Positions 20,551 through 31,716 of a stretch of DNA of 64,000 bases are shown piece by piece. Position numbers and translations under genes: made by a program. The DNA is from Prorocentrum cordatum (Eukaryota; Sar; Dinophyceae; Prorocentrales; Prorocentraceae): assembly GCA_963575745.1 (NCBI GenBank), contig CAUYUJ010021059.1, positions 375,084-439,083 of the forward strand. The letters run 5' to 3'. Under the pieces are notes generated by a model. The model was not told the DNA's origin, did not search any database, and saw only the letters and a program-made list of their open reading frames with translations. Each line of letters opens with the position of its first letter. The stretch's first letter is position 1.

Positions 20551-21780
20551 CCTCGCCTGGAGGATCGATCTTCGGGGACCTCGGCAGGTGGTAGATATGG
20601 ATGCGTAGCACCTCGCAAGTGCGGATAAGAATGAGGGGGCGGGCGCGAGGTGGGTCGCGGGTGGGTCGCCGGTGGGTCGCGGGACGGGTCCCGGCGGAAC
20701 GACGACAAACAAACACCGACAACAAGCAATCACAACCGGCAGCAAACAAGCAGAATCTTGGCCACGGAGTCCCACTTCACCCGCGCACTCGGAGATGGTG
20801 CAAGGCCCTTCGGGCCCCCTTGGGGCCAGCATATATCCATACCCTTCGGACCCCTCTGGGGCCAGCATATCAGAGTGAGGGTGCCGAACGGTCATTCATT
20901 CTCCCTGGGTGCGTGGCTGAAGTGGGACTACGTGGTGAGGATTCTGGTTGTTGCGTTGTTGCGTTGTTGTTTGATTGTTGTCGTAGTCCCACCCCGCGAC
21001 CAACCCGCGACCCACCCCGCAACCCACCCCGCGACCCACCCCGCGACCCACCCCGCGACCCACCCCGCGACACACCCCGCGACCCACCCCGCGACCCACC
21101 CCGCGACCCAGGCCGCGACCCACCCCGCGACCCACCCCGCGACCCACCCGCGACCCAGCCCGCGACCCACCCGCGACCCACCCGCGACCCACCCCGCGAC
21201 CCACCCACGACCCACCCGGCGACCCACTCGCGACCCACCCCGCGACCCACTCAGTCAGAGTGAGGGGGCCGAAAGGTCATTCGCTGTCCCTGGTTGCGTG
21301 GCTGAAGTGGGGATCCACGGCGAGGATTCTGCTTGTTTTTTTGCGTCGTCCCCCCCGCGACCCAGCCCGCGACCCACCCGCGACCCAGCCCGCGACCCAC
21401 CCGCGACCCGCCCCGCGACCTCCCCGTGACCCCCCCGCGACCCACCCGCGACCCGGTCGCGACCTGCCTGCGACCCACGCGCGACCCACCCGCGACCCAC
21501 CCGCGACCTACCCGCGACCCACCCCGCGACCAACCGTCGACTCACCCGCGACCCACTTGTGACCCAACCCGCGACCCACCCACATTGTTCTTAACTAAAG
21601 ATCGGAGCCTACGGCGGGCTCGCTGTATCTTGAAAATTCTGCGCCTGCGGCGGGCTTCTGTAGAGCCTCGCAGACTGCCGACGTCCCCGCTGCCTCCTCA
21701 CTCTTATCCGCAACTGCGGGGTGCTGCGTATCCACACCCACCGCCTGCTAGGGTCCAAGGGCGCCGGTTCCCCAGGCGGT
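20551..21780. mobile_element. TIR element carrying a 13-bp minisatellite
   Basis: Left terminus 20551-20635 (CTCGCCTGGAGGATCGATCT through GCGGATAAGAATGAG) and right terminus 21697-21780 (CTCACTCTTATCCGCAACTG through CCCCAGGCG) are approximate inverted repeats of about 85 bp. Between them, GGTGGGTCGCGGG units (20640-20690) are mirrored by CCGCGACCCACCC units (20985-21250 and 21350-21585). A second inner pair, TGGCCACGGAGTCCCACTTC (about 20760) against GAAGTGGGACTACGTGGTGA (about 20920), makes the left third a near palindrome. The segment around 20876-20990 repeats directly at 21260-21355. No transposase frame; probably non-autonomous. Confidence 0.7.
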
Positions 21781-22186
21781 GGATGTGGATGAATCTCGGC
21801 CTCGAACATGGATCCCCGATGCCGGGCGTTGGGCGACGCCGGGCGCGTGCGGCCGCTGGCCCGCCCTCCTCGCCCTCCCCGCTCGGCGACGCTCGCGCTC
21901 GCACGGCGGGGCACCGCTCCTAGCCGGGCGGCCGCCGGCCCGGGGAGCCTGACGCGTGAGGCTCGGCCATGCGGAGGGGCCCTCCGCAGGAGTGACCTCC
22001 TGGTGCGGGCCCACGGGGGATCCCCCCGGTCGGTGAACGCGATGCGATGGCAGCGGCTTGCGCGTTCGGGTTTGGCCCCTCCGAGGCCTTGGCAACAAGT
22101 GCGCAGATGAGGAAGCTAAAGCGCGAGCCTAAGATCGACGGCTTCCCCTCGGCTTTCAGCGCCTCGCTGCACAGCATCAGAACATA

Positions 22187-22705
22187 GTGCGTGGGTTATG
22201 CGTGTGGATTGCACAAGTTGGAGTGGTAGTATCCGACTCGGACTGCATGCATCGTGCGAAGCGGTCGCGTGATGAAGCCCCTCCCTCTGTTAAACTTGCC
22301 AAGCCCCAGCCGCCTTCCCTAGCTGAGAGAGTGGCCAGTGCTCAGTTACCCCTCCAGCCCAGGGTTTGAAATATCACCAGTTGTTTTCTTTTTCGGTCCC
22401 GACCCGGCCGAATCGCACTGGTCAAGCCGTGTCCCCCGCTGATCCCGAAGTGGGCCCAAACTGTCTATGTTGTCGCCGATCTTAGGCGATGGCCACCTCC
22501 AGTTCTCGCTGCAGCTGCAGTGTTGCCTGCGGATGCCGACACCCCCTTGCCTGCGAACGAGCCTACTCCCACCATGGCCTATCTTGATGCTCAGGCCAGC
22601 GGTGCCTGTGAGCAGCTGGATGCCGCCCGTCGCCGTCTTCGCGGGGAGGAGGGTGAAGCGGGGTATCGACGGGACTGGGACAGTTCTGATAGCTCGAACT
22701 GACTG
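22187..22705 (+). pseudogene. Hypothetical frame with one internal TGA, unknown
   Basis: One frame is open from about 22187 to the TAG-like end near 22705, interrupted only by TGA at about 22367. The first part reads MHRAKRSRDEAPPSVKLAKP, basic and nuclear-signal-like; the second part ends with AGYRRDWDSSDSSN. The composition is protein-like, without simple repeats, unlike most frames nearby. I recognise no family. It may be a LINE ORF1 remnant or a decayed gene. Confidence 0.25.
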
Positions 22706-22757
22706 CTCGGTGCGAGTTGCTGCCTCCTTTTTCGTTTCTGTCTTATTGATTTTCTGC

Positions 22758-23285
22758 GGCGGAGGGTGAAACAAATCTCCAACGCATCCTAGTACCCTTT
22801 TTTGTGTTTCAGGGCTCCTGGGTGGCAGAAGTGGCAGAAGGTGAAACAGACCTCGAGCGCCACCCCAAAGAGCAGCCACAAACGCTTGGTAGGAGTGTGG
22901 ATGTTGGCTGTGATTTTGCGCATTCTCGTTTCTGTCCTTTTGGGGGCTAGAGCTGCCTCCTCTGGCGTCTTCGGGGCCCAAGCTGCCCGCGCTAGGTCTT
23001 GTCCTGGCTCCGTTCGGTCGCACTCGCGGCGGGGGTCTGCGTCTGCCGCCGCGTTGTGGGTGGCCGAACGCGATGCGTTATTTCAGGGCCTGGTGCTCGG
23101 TGCACAAGCAGTTTTGTGTGATGCCTTGTGGCATCAGTCCGCCCGCCGTGTACCTGTCTGTGCCCAGGAGGAGGAGGAGGTGAAGGAGGAGGAGGAGGTG
23201 GAAGATTTGAACGGCGACGGAGGAGGAGGAGGAGGAGGAGGAGGAGGAGGAGAAGGACAAGCTAGGTGCGCTCGTTATATCTGAC
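22758..23285 (+). other. Frame ending in Glu/Gly tract, not recognised
   Basis: An open frame runs from about 22802 to 23284 with an internal GAGGAG tract (23165-23260) that codes for Glu and then Gly. GAAGGTGAAACAGACCTC at about 22846 resembles GAGGGTGAAACAAATCTC at about 22760. No family resemblance; coding status doubtful. Confidence 0.2.
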
Positions 23286-23417
23286 GTCCTACCCCTCCCT
23301 CCCATCTCTCTTACCATGGCGCAGATATCCTCCCTATTCGCACAATCGGATGTCGTAGCATGGCATAGTATTATATGGCATAGTATGGTGTTGAAGATTA
23401 ACGCGTAGCATACCATA

Positions 23418-24475
23418 GCATGGCGTGGCGACGCCCCAAAATGAGGGGGGCAGATTCCTGCGGCCCAACAAATCAAGACATCGATACCGAATGTGTAATC
23501 ACTTCCGATGGTTTCTTCGGGAAGCCATCTTTTACATATTCGGGCCGATCTGGAAGGACCGAAAACCATGCCGTGGCATGGCGCTGGAAAATGACGCCAG
23601 CGCTGCAGCGGGAGCACGATTCGGAACGAACGGAAGCGCGGACATGATGCCAGCGCTGCCGCGGGAGCACGATTCGGAACGAGCGGTAGCCCGAAAATGA
23701 GGCCAGCGCTTCAGCGAGAGCAGCATTTTGAAAAAAACAAGCGCGGAAGCGCGGAAATGAGGACGCGTAGCCTGACATTGCATGGCGTGGCGACGCCCCA
23801 AAGTGGGGGGGGCTTCTGCGGCGGAAAAAATCAACGAATCGGCACCGAATGTGTTATCACTTCCGATAAGGGGTATTTGTTAAACTTTAAGGCCATTTGG
23901 GAGGATCGAAAACCATGCCGTGGCAAGACGCTGGAAGTAATGACGCCAGCGCTGCAGCGGGAGCACGATTCGGAACGAGAGGAAGTGCGGAAGTGATGCC
24001 AGCGCTGCAGCGGTAGCACGATTCGGAATGAGCGGTAGCCTGATAGTGAGGCCAGCGCATCAGCGCGAGCAGCATTTTGAAACAACAACCAAGCGCGGAA
24101 GCGCGGAAATGAGGACGCATAGCCTGACATAGCATGGCGTGGCGACGCCCAGAAGTGGGGGGGGGGCTTCGGCTGCGCAAAAAATCAACGAGTCGACACC
24201 GAATGTGCAATCACTTCCGACTGTTTTTTTCGGGGGGGGCATTTTCTAGATTTGGGGGCCATTTGGAAGGATCGAAAACCATGCAGTGGCATGGCGCTGC
24301 AAATAATGACGCCAGCGCTGCAGCGGGAGCACGATTCGGAACGACCGGAAGCGCGGACATGATGCCAGCGATGCAGCGGGAGCACGATTCGGAACGAGCG
24401 GTAGCCCGAAAATGAGACCAGCGCATCAGCGAGAGCAGCATTTTGACAAAAAACCAGCGGAAACCCGTTTCCCGG
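23418..24475. repeat. ~355-bp tandem repeat, three units
   Basis: Units start at GCATGGCGTGGCGACGCCCC near 23418, 23780 and 24132 (spacing 362 and 352). Each contains CACTTCCGAT or CACTTCCGAC, GGAAGGACCGAAAACCATGC or GGAGGATCGAAAACCATGCC, GCTGCAGCGGGAGCACGATT (twice per unit) and GCAGCATTTTGA. The inner GCAGCGGGAGCACGATTCGG block is itself a sub-repeat of about 60 bp. Confidence 0.85.
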
Positions 24476-25210
24476 GAATCCTGTGTAAAATACTAATACG
24501 CAGAGGGGGGCCAGCCTTTTCCCGGACGTCACCAGGAGAGAGAGAGGATAGTAGTATTCATATTGTTTAATTGCGGAGGAGGAGGAGAAGGAGGAGGATT
24601 GCAGCGTAGTGTTGATGCCCTGAAGGGTAGGCATAACCCTTTTGAATCGGATGAGGCACTTGGGCTCTCCCACCCTCGCAAAAGGTGCTCGATGCTGTCA
24701 CCTGGTAATGGTGAGTGATATGCGTGAAGCGCATATCCTGTGGCAGCCACCTCTGCCTCGTAGCACCGTGACCTGGCGGGTTAACGCATGTGGGTCAGAC
24801 GTCCCATCATGAGGGGACGACGAATGATGGACCCAAGCATGATGTGTATGTGTAAATGTGAGCCCCATGTTGTGTCAACATGGTGCCGACAGAATGCACC
24901 AAACCGAATTCAAGCACCAATGTGCGTTCCCATGGGGGGCACGGTTTGTCCACCCCTGGGGGGTGCAAACATAGCTCGGTCTTCAAGTGACCGGAAAACG
25001 TTTCCCGCATTTCGGTCCTCATGAGATGCCGGCCGAGCTTGTGCGGAAGAAGTCCGAGGCATAGGTGGCCGCCTCACAAAGGTGGCACCGGCGGGTCGGT
25101 GTTGAGGAGCCCTGTGGCAACCTGAACGGTCGCCTCCTGGGTCCCTGGATGGGGGCCTAGGATAGTGGATGTACCCAGTTATGACCCCGTCCGAGTCCAG
25201 GGCAGCCCCA
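24476..25210. other. No gene recognised
   Basis: Mixed sequence between the 355-bp repeats and a long GAG tract. The minus strand has two protein-like frames (about 25210-24910 and 24750-24530) but neither matches a family I know. Confidence 0.4.
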
Positions 25211-25214
25211 CTCC

Positions 25215-25460
25215 TGAGGTCTAACGGCCACGCGGTCAAGGAGGAGGAGGAGGAGGAGGAGGAGGAGGAGGAGGAGGAGGAGGAGGAGGAGAGGGTAGGA
25301 AGAGGAGGGGGAGGGGGAGGAGGAGAGGAGGAGGAGGAGGAGGAGGAGGAGGAGGAGGAGGAGGAGGAGGAGGAGGAGGAGTAGGAGGAGGAGGAAGAGG
25401 AGGAGGAGGAGGAGGAGGAGGAGGAGGAGGAGGAGGAGGAAGAGGACCAGGAGACGGAGA
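25215..25460. repeat. Long GAG/GGA tract
   Basis: (GGA)n over about 240 bp with few interruptions; codes for poly-Glu on + and poly-Ser/Leu on - and is not evidence of a gene. Confidence 0.85.
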
Positions 25461-25536
25461 AGGATGGAGAGGGAGGAGTGGAGGAGGGAGGATGGTGAGG
25501 GGGCATGAGGAGGCGGGCCGCTCTTGGCCTACCTAG

Positions 25537-25672
25537 GCCATCGGGAAGTCGCTGCAGCGGCTGTGGTTCGAGACGCCGTGCGGGGTCGGCCGCGACACCA
25601 AAGAGGAGGCCGTTTGGCTCTGCCGCCTGATGGCCGTGCTGGAGGCCGCCGGGCCTGCCACGAAGAAGGACG
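25537..25672 (+). CDS. Possible internal exon, unknown protein
   Basis: After an acceptor-like CTACCTAG (25536) one frame reads AIGKSLQRLWFETPCGVGRD and then TKEEAVWLCRLMAVLEAAGP, a dense, protein-like 45-residue stretch with Trp, Cys and amphipathic helix character. A donor-like GACGGTCAGG follows near 25672, and a four-arm palindrome sits just downstream, as expected for an intron. The frames on either side degrade into repeats. I do not recognise the protein and cannot see neighbouring exons. Confidence 0.35.
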
Positions 25673-25695
25673 GTCAGGAACTTCGGCTTAGAGTG

Positions 25696-25868
25696 TCGCG
25701 GCGCCGGTTCTGGCTCACCGGGCTTCGGCGCGGCACATTGTCCACGTTCCGGTCCCCAGGCGTCAACGTCCCGGGCTTATCGAAGCCTCCCGCCCCGCGG
25801 AGCGGAGCGACACGCTATCCGCTTGCAAGGCATATCGTGTCGCCGGGGCCGCCGCCGCGACACGCCAT
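25696..25868. repeat. Four-arm palindromic element, copy B
   Basis: AGTGTCGCGGCGCCGGTTCTG at the left, an internal hairpin GAGCGACACGC (loop TATCCGCTTGCAAGGCATAT) CGTGTCGCCGGGG, and GCCGCCGCGACACGCC at the right. The outer and inner arms share the same 8-10 bp GTGTCGCG sequence, so it could fold as a cross. Family members: 968-1062 (partial), 40416-40589, 41945-42162. Confidence 0.7.
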
Positions 25869-26075
25869 GCAAGAATCTCTGACCGTATCCGTCGTCGTCG
25901 CGCCTACCCCAAAGCACTATGCTGAGACAGTGCTTTTGGGTACCTGTCTCAGCCTGGGCGGTACAGCGCTGCATAGTGCAGCATCGGCCTCCACCCCTCT
26001 CGAAAGGGGTTGTAGATCTGATTTGCGGTCCTCTCTCAATCGGCGAGTGATGCGGACGGCACGCGCGCGCACGAG

Positions 26076-26260
26076 CTAACAGACTGGGCGGCTTGGCCTG
26101 TGGGGCACAGTCGAATCCGATGGGTGTTCCAAACTGTAAACCGTGGTCGTAATGGTTTTCATCGTCGTCGTGATCGTCGTCTGCCGTCGTCGTTGTCGTC
26201 GCCGTTGTCCCGAGGTGAGCCCCAGTATAATTAAGGGCCCACATCGGGGCCCAACCCTTT
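26076..26260. other. CGT-rich spacer, no gene recognised
   Basis: ATCGTCGTCGTGATCGTCGT and similar triplets around 26160-26210; otherwise unremarkable. Confidence 0.4.
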
Positions 26261-26314
26261 GCACCTATGCTGCGGCGTGCAGCGCATGGTCATGCACTGC
26301 TCTCTCGCCGTATC

Positions 26315-26905
26315 GGGGGCAGTGTCGGGGGCCTCTTGGGCCGTCTTGAGGCCATCAGGGACTGGTTGGAGCCATCTCTGGCCATCCTTGGGCCATCTTG
26401 GCCGTCTTGGAAGCGTCCTGGGACCGTCTTTGAGGCCAGCTTGGCCGTCTGGAGGGCCTTTCGGAGCCTTTGGGCGGGACGGGCAGCGGGATGTTGCTTT
26501 TCCTGTGCTCCATGTGACTGGCGGGGGTGGGTCGGAGGCCATTGGGAAATTTCTGGAGGGCCCCAAACACGTATTCAAAAGTCTGGCACGCCAAGCACCC
26601 CGCCTTTCCAAAAGGTTTCAGTTCTCTCTGGTCCAAACCGTTGGCCACCAGGAAACCACCCCAAACCATAAGAAACCACCGAAACCACTCCAAAGTCGAG
26701 AACATGTGTCTCCAAGTTCGCCTAGATAACCCAAGATGGCCACAAAGATGGTCCCCAGACGCCCTCAAGACGGACAATATTGCCCTAAGAGGGCCAAAGA
26801 TGGCCTCAGATACGTTGAAGACGGCCCAATAGTTATGGCCTCAGGACAGCCCCAAGTGACCTCAAGGCAGCCCAAGAAGCCCCCAAGACGCCAAACTAGA
26901 GTGCC
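26315..26905. repeat. GGCCTCTTGGG minisatellite in inverted halves
   Basis: 26315-26470 has GGCC(A/G)TCTTGG-type units; 26730-26905 has CCAAGA(T/C)GGCC-type units, the reverse complement. The two halves form a loose foldback around a 250-bp centre that has no recognised gene. Confidence 0.6.
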
Positions 26906-27654
26906 AAGAGGCCCTCCAGGAGGGCCCGAAAGGGGCCACACGCATTGATTTCCTTACGCCTTTTCATGGCTTTGGAATTCTCGCCCCTTCGGTCTTCCAA
27001 CCGGCCAAGACGGCCCCAGATGTCTCCAAGAGGCCCATCATGCCACCGTGCCAGGGTTGTGAGCCAGAGTCCTCTCGGATGCCTCTTGGGGCTGGCGGCG
27101 CGGTGCTGGCGTCCGCGGCCACCGTGGTGGCATCGGCGGATGGCGGACACCCCCTCCCTCCCTTTCCCTCCCCCTCGCGCGGGCGGCGGCGGCGGCGGTC
27201 TGGTCGGCGCCCCCTCTTCCTTCAGTGGCGGTGGGTGGTCTTCGGGCTAAGGCTCTGCAAGGGCGCTGGGCGGCAGGGTTGCACTGCCACGGCGGCCTCA
27301 GAGCTGGCTGACAGCGCACGCCCCGGCCAAAGGCCGGGCAGCAAGCGGCAAAGCCAAAGGACGCCTACCCTGCCGAATTGTTCATCTTCTCATGCCTCTC
27401 GGGATCTACTGGGAGCTTCCTGGAGTCTCCTTGGGGGCCTCCTTGGCGCCCTTTGGGGGCATCTTGCTTGTCTGGGGGGCCATCCTCGCACTCGAGGGAT
27501 CCTGGGGCCAGTTCGTGCTCCTGCCTCACATTGCAACGCTGGCAATGGATAACACGTCTGGCAAAGTCACGCGACAAGCCCCAGGAACGCCAAGAAGTGC
27601 CCCGAAGTCTGCGCCCTGGGCCTTCCACTCATGGCTGGTGGTACGGTGGCTGAT

Positions 27655-27761
27655 ATGTACATACGTACATACGTCATACGTACGTACGTGCGTATTCATG
27701 TCTGTCTGTCTGCCTGCCTGCCTGCCTGTCTGTCTGTTCGTCTGCCTGCCTGCCTGCCTGC

Positions 27762-27797
<36 letters not shown>

Positions 27798-27880
27798 ATG
27801 TGTGCCTGATGGACAGAGAGAGAGAAACAACAACAAAGAGAGAGAGAGGGAGGGAGAGAGAGAGAGAGAGAGAGAGTCGG
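27655..27880. repeat. TACG, CTGT/CTGC and GA simple repeats
   Basis: (ACGT)-rich at 27655-27690, (CTGT/CTGC)n at 27700-27800, then (GA)n at 27810-27875. Confidence 0.9.
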
Positions 27881-28059
27881 ATTAGGTTACCTGCCCTCCA
27901 GCCGTTCTGGGCAGCTGATTTAGCCTGCTCGCTGGTCCGTCCTCTGCAGCAGTCGCCATCCTCTCGGGGCCCAGCCTCTGGGCCGAACTTCGACGCGCGG
28001 TGGTTCCCGCGACTGCCTTGCCCCACCTCTCAAGATTGTCGTCGACCTCCTCCAGAGCT

Positions 28060-28140
28060 TCCTGCGTTTTCTTCTTCTTCGTCGTCGTCGCCGTGGTGCT
28101 CCTCCACCTCCTCCTCCTGCTTCTGCTCCCCCTCATCCTG
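28060..28140. repeat. CTC/TTC pyrimidine tract
   Basis: TTCTTCTTCGTCGTCG then CTCCTCCACCTCCTCCTCC. Neighbouring 27880-28500 has no recognised gene. Confidence 0.5.
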
Positions 28141-28539
28141 GCGCTCCGCTGGTCATGTCGCCGCCTTCGCCTCTCTCGGCCCTTGGCCTCCCTGCCGCCC
28201 CCCCCCCCCCCCTTCGAGAGGGCCCCCTCGAGAAGGCACGGTGTAGCACATCGGCCCTCTGGGGGCGCCCCCATTGGCTGCGTGGCCGTGCGGGGGGTCA
28301 CGGTCCCCCCTACGGGCGGCGCGGCTCAGTCCGAGAGCGGGGGTCGCCTGCAATAGTGGCGGCCACACGAGCTCCGCCTCTCGTAGTTCACGCGCGGCAC
28401 GGTTTCAAGACCTCGCGATGGCTCAGATAAGACACCTGAACTCCACGAGCCCGCTCCCGACCGATCCCGATCTCCCCTCATCCTCGTCGTCGTTGTCCTG
28501 CTGCTCCTCGTCGTTGTCGTGCGCTGTTTTCTGCGCATC

Positions 28540-28551
28540 CTGCTCCTTCTG

Positions 28552-28594
<43 letters not shown>

Positions 28595-28615
28595 TCTTCC
28601 TTTGCCTCTCCTCAG
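28540..28615. repeat. CTG triplet repeat
   Basis: About a dozen CTG triplets in a row around 28553-28592, then CTCCTCTTCC. Confidence 0.85.
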
Positions 28616-28702
28616 GATCGATCCCCCGACCTCTCCTGGGAAGCCCTCTGGTCGATGTCGACGGGGATCCCGATGTGGCGAAGAGGCCCTCCAGGGGCCC
28701 AC

Positions 28703-28750
28703 AAGTGGAGGAGGAGGAGGAGGAGGAGGAGGAGGAGGAGGAGGAGGAAT
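28703..28750. repeat. GAG triplet repeat
   Basis: Uninterrupted (GAG)n followed by AATAGGAGG. 28750-29390 is very GC-rich with frames in all phases; nothing recognised. Confidence 0.85.
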
Positions 28751-29394
28751 AGGAGGATGGACAGCAGGAGGGGGGCAAGACCTCCAGAAACAATTCGAAA
28801 ATCCTGCCCCCACGAGCATCGAGGACAGCGCCTAGACGGCGCACCGTCAAGCATCACATCGAGAAACGATGGCCCAGAAACATGTGGAACACGAGTGCTG
28901 CATGCAGGCGCGCTGGGATACAGCCCCTGTGCGCAGCCCAGTGCCGGGCGGCGGGCACCACCACGCTCGCGAAGCGGGCCTCGAGGGCCGACGGCAGAAC
29001 TTCGCAGCAGGAGCTGGGCGGGTTGTGCGGGCGACGGCCCCTCGTGGCGGCGGCGGGTGGCGGCGGGTGGCGGCGACGGGCGGTGGGGACTCTGCCGGGC
29101 AGCGGTGCCGGCCGTTGGCCAGGCGCAGGCTCGGGCTGGAGAGCGAGGCGGCCGGGCGGCGGCGGCGCGGGCGGTGGCAGGCGCGCGGCCAGTGGCGTGG
29201 GCGCGACGGGCCCCGCCCCTCCGGCCCGCAGGGCTCGCGCGCGGGCATCCTGTCCTTCTACGGCGCCGGGCTCCTGGTCGGCGGTCCCAGCTGGCGCGCG
29301 GAGCGCGCCGTCGGCCCGTGGCAGTGGCGAAGCGTCCGTTGGCCTGCCTGGAGGCGCCCACAGGAGCCTGCTGGGTCTGGCCGAGGCCGTCCTG

Positions 29395-29600
29395 TTTTCA
29401 TGCGTCGGTTTTGCGTGACAGTCAGCCCGCATGGGAAAGATGAACAACTTCTCAAGGTCACCGGTGCATCCCTTCCCCTTCGGCCCATCCCTGGCCGCTG
29501 TCGCTGGCCAGCCCCACTCGGAAAACGCCAACATGGTTTTCCACGGCCATTGCATCCTTACCGCGCATCCTTATTATACGGGTTGACGATTGCACGAGGT
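29395..29600. repeat. Dispersed ~170-bp repeat, copy 1
   Basis: Shares GAAAGATGAACAACTTCTCA, CTTCGGCCCATCCCTGGCCG, CTGGCCAGCCCCACTCGGAA, AACGCCAACATGGTTTTCCA and CCTTACCGCGCATCC in order with 41300-41465. GCCGTCCTGTTTTCATGCGTCGG-like sequence at 29387 recurs at 29621 (GCCGTCCTGTTTTAATGCGC), a local direct repeat. Confidence 0.65.
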
Positions 29601-29824
29601 GTCAGGGCACTTCTGGCTGAGGCCGTCCTGTTTTAATGCGCCGGTTTGGTGCTATGAGTATAAGAACGTTGCGAGTGTGATCAGAGCGTTCTTCTCGTTC
29701 CGGGAACATGTGGTGGGAGGCCTGCAGGAGTGCCAGGGCGGTTGGTCCATGCTCATTCGAGGTGGCAGGGCCCGCGGCCGGGCCCTGGTGGGGTAGCAGG
29801 CCCCAGGCAACCAGGAGGGGGGGC

Positions 29825-29990
29825 ATGGAGGATGAGGATGAGCAGGAGGAGGATGAGCAGGAGGAGGAGGAGGAGGAGGAGGGGGAGGAGGAGGAGGAGG
29901 AGGAGGAGGAGGAGGAGGAGGAGGTGAAGGAGGAGGAGGAGGAGGAGGAGGAGGAGGAGTAGGAGGAGGAGGAGGAGGAGGAGGAGGATG
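29825..29990. repeat. GAG triplet tract
   Basis: (GAG)n with GGATGAGCAG interruptions. The frame through it is not evidence of a gene. Confidence 0.85.
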
Positions 29991-30245
29991 GGGAGGGAGC
30001 TGGGCGTGGGGGAGCTGGACATGTCCTTCTTCGCGGCCTCGGCGAAGTTCAGAGGGTCGTTTTGACCCTTCGGCTGTGTCAGGCAGGGGAGGCGGAGGGA
30101 GGCTCGGGTGGAGCAGGAGGAACAGGAGGGTGAGGGAGGCTGCCCTGCAGGCAGTCCCTCTCTAGCGGCTCCACTGCCAGAGGAGTGGTGGGCTCACCCC
30201 CTCATTCCACAGGGGGGGGTGGTAGTGAGGGGGGCGGGATGAGGA

Positions 30246-31001
30246 GTGGGGGGCGGGGGGGGCGGAGTCGGGATCGGTAATGCTTATGTGCATGGGGATA
30301 CCTATGGGGATGATGATCATGGTGGTATTGATGATGGCGACGGTGATGCTGGGGGTGGTGTTGATGATGCCTCGCCGCCCAAGCTCATGCAATCGGTTGA
30401 CGACTGGGTGCAGACCTCCGACCTCAACTGCATAGTGCGCGTTGCTTGCCCACACTGCGCACGCTCAGGCACCGCCCAGCGCTGGATGCAGGCACCTCGA
30501 TGCTCAGCCCTGAAGGCGTACTGCGCTCAACCAGGCGCGCGGCGCAGCATGTGTCTGCCGGGCCCAGCAGCAGTCAGCAGCTGCGTTGCAGGCGGTGCAG
30601 CCACGGCCAACGAGACGCTGCAACTCAAGGTCAAGACCTCTCCGCGGCTTGCGGAGATGCTGGTCCTGAACGACCAGTTCGCGAGGCTGAGGGCGGCCAC
30701 CCACGATGTCACCGACCTCAACGGGGACGCAGGCAGCAACGCCTGGGACGAGGCGTCAACAAGCGAGGCCCTCGACGGAGGGGTGGCCGACGCCCTCGTT
30801 GAAGAGTATAGCAATGCCCTTGACGAAGGGTTGGCCGACGCCGTTGTCCCTGATGCTGAGCCCAGCAAGGCCCTCGGAAGAGAGTTGGTCGAAGTCCTTC
30901 TCATCGGTGCGAGGCGTCCCCGAATACGTCCCCCAGGGCCAGGACCAGAATCGGACTCCAAAACCAGAGGTCCAGAACTACCGAAAGAAAAGAGCAAGTG
31001 A
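30246..31001 (+). CDS. Hypothetical ORF, possibly retroelement-derived
   Basis: A frame of about 250 codons. The N-terminal 40 codons are Gly/Asp-rich (GDDDHGGIDDGDGDAGGG). It then reads CIVRVACPHCARSGTAQRW, a Cys-His cluster, followed by LKVKTSPRLAEMLVLNDQF and an acidic, Ala-rich stretch with two similar segments (EALDGGVADALVEEYS and NALDEGLADAVVPDAE). The end, ELPKEKSK, is basic. The composition is protein-like and free of triplet runs after residue 45. No ATG can be firmly chosen; one lies in the repeat-like start. No family is recognised; a LINE ORF1-type or host protein are both possible. Confidence 0.35.
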   Translation: MGGGGGGVGIGNAYVHGDTYGDDDHGGIDDGDGDAGGGVDDASPPKLMQSVDDWVQTSDLNCIVRVACPHCARSGTAQRWMQAPRCSALKAYCAQPGARRSMCLPGPAAVSSCVAGGAATANETLQLKVKTSPRLAEMLVLNDQFARLRAATHDVTDLNGDAGSNAWDEASTSEALDGGVADALVEEYSNALDEGLADAVVPDAEPSKALGRELVEVLLIGARRPRIRPPGPGPESDSKTRGPELPKEKSK

Positions 31002-31673
31002 CCTCTCCTCACACCCCGCTCCGTTCTCGGCGGCGGCCTTCCGACGAGAGGCGGCGAGGACAGGAGGAGAGAAAGAAGCTAGCGCGGGGGCCCTGGCATG
31101 CTGCTGCACCCTCCTCACCTGCTACAGCTGACTGCAACCCCCAGTCCTGCACCGTCTCTGACAGAGCAACCCTGCGCTGCACATTAAAGTAGAAGGGGCC
31201 CTCCGGGAAAACCAGGGGGTCCCCTTGACGCATCCCCGAATGCGCCCCTGGCACATTCTGTGGCGCGTGCGTGAGCCTGAGCCCTGGGTCGTGTCGTCCC
31301 TGTGGGGAGCGGAATCGGATTTTGAGCTTGAGTTGAATGAGCATCCCGCACGTTTTGACTTCAACGAGCTCTGTGCTCAGGCAGCTCGAGGTTAAGATCC
31401 AGATCAGTTCGGCAAGGACTCGGATGCTAAGGAGGACTCGATCCACATTGCTATAGTGCACAAGCGTGGCATGGTGAAATGCAATGTATCGCGACACAGC
31501 ACAGCAAAGTGCTTGGCACGGTACATCAATATAGACACGTTCAGCATTGCGATTGCACGTCGCCCAATCAGGTGTCTTGAAACCGGTGCCATGCCTCACG
31601 GTTCTATATTCTTGTCCTGGGTCGTTGGTCGATCATGGTTTTTAGATTATCGTTCCTGGTTTGATGCCTTGTG

Positions 31674-31675
<2 letters not shown>
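31002..31675. other. No gene recognised
   Basis: Moderate-GC sequence with several stops in every frame on the + strand and no family resemblance. Confidence 0.4.

Positions 31676-31716
<41 letters not shown>

Noticed and set aside
20601-21429. Pro/Arg/Asp-rich frames (RDPPRDPP) on + and Gly/Val/Ser-rich on -
   Set aside because: Translation of the 13-bp GCGACCCACCC minisatellite.
28850-29390. Coding region on either strand
   Set aside because: Very GC-rich with overlapping long frames in nearly all phases and no domain.
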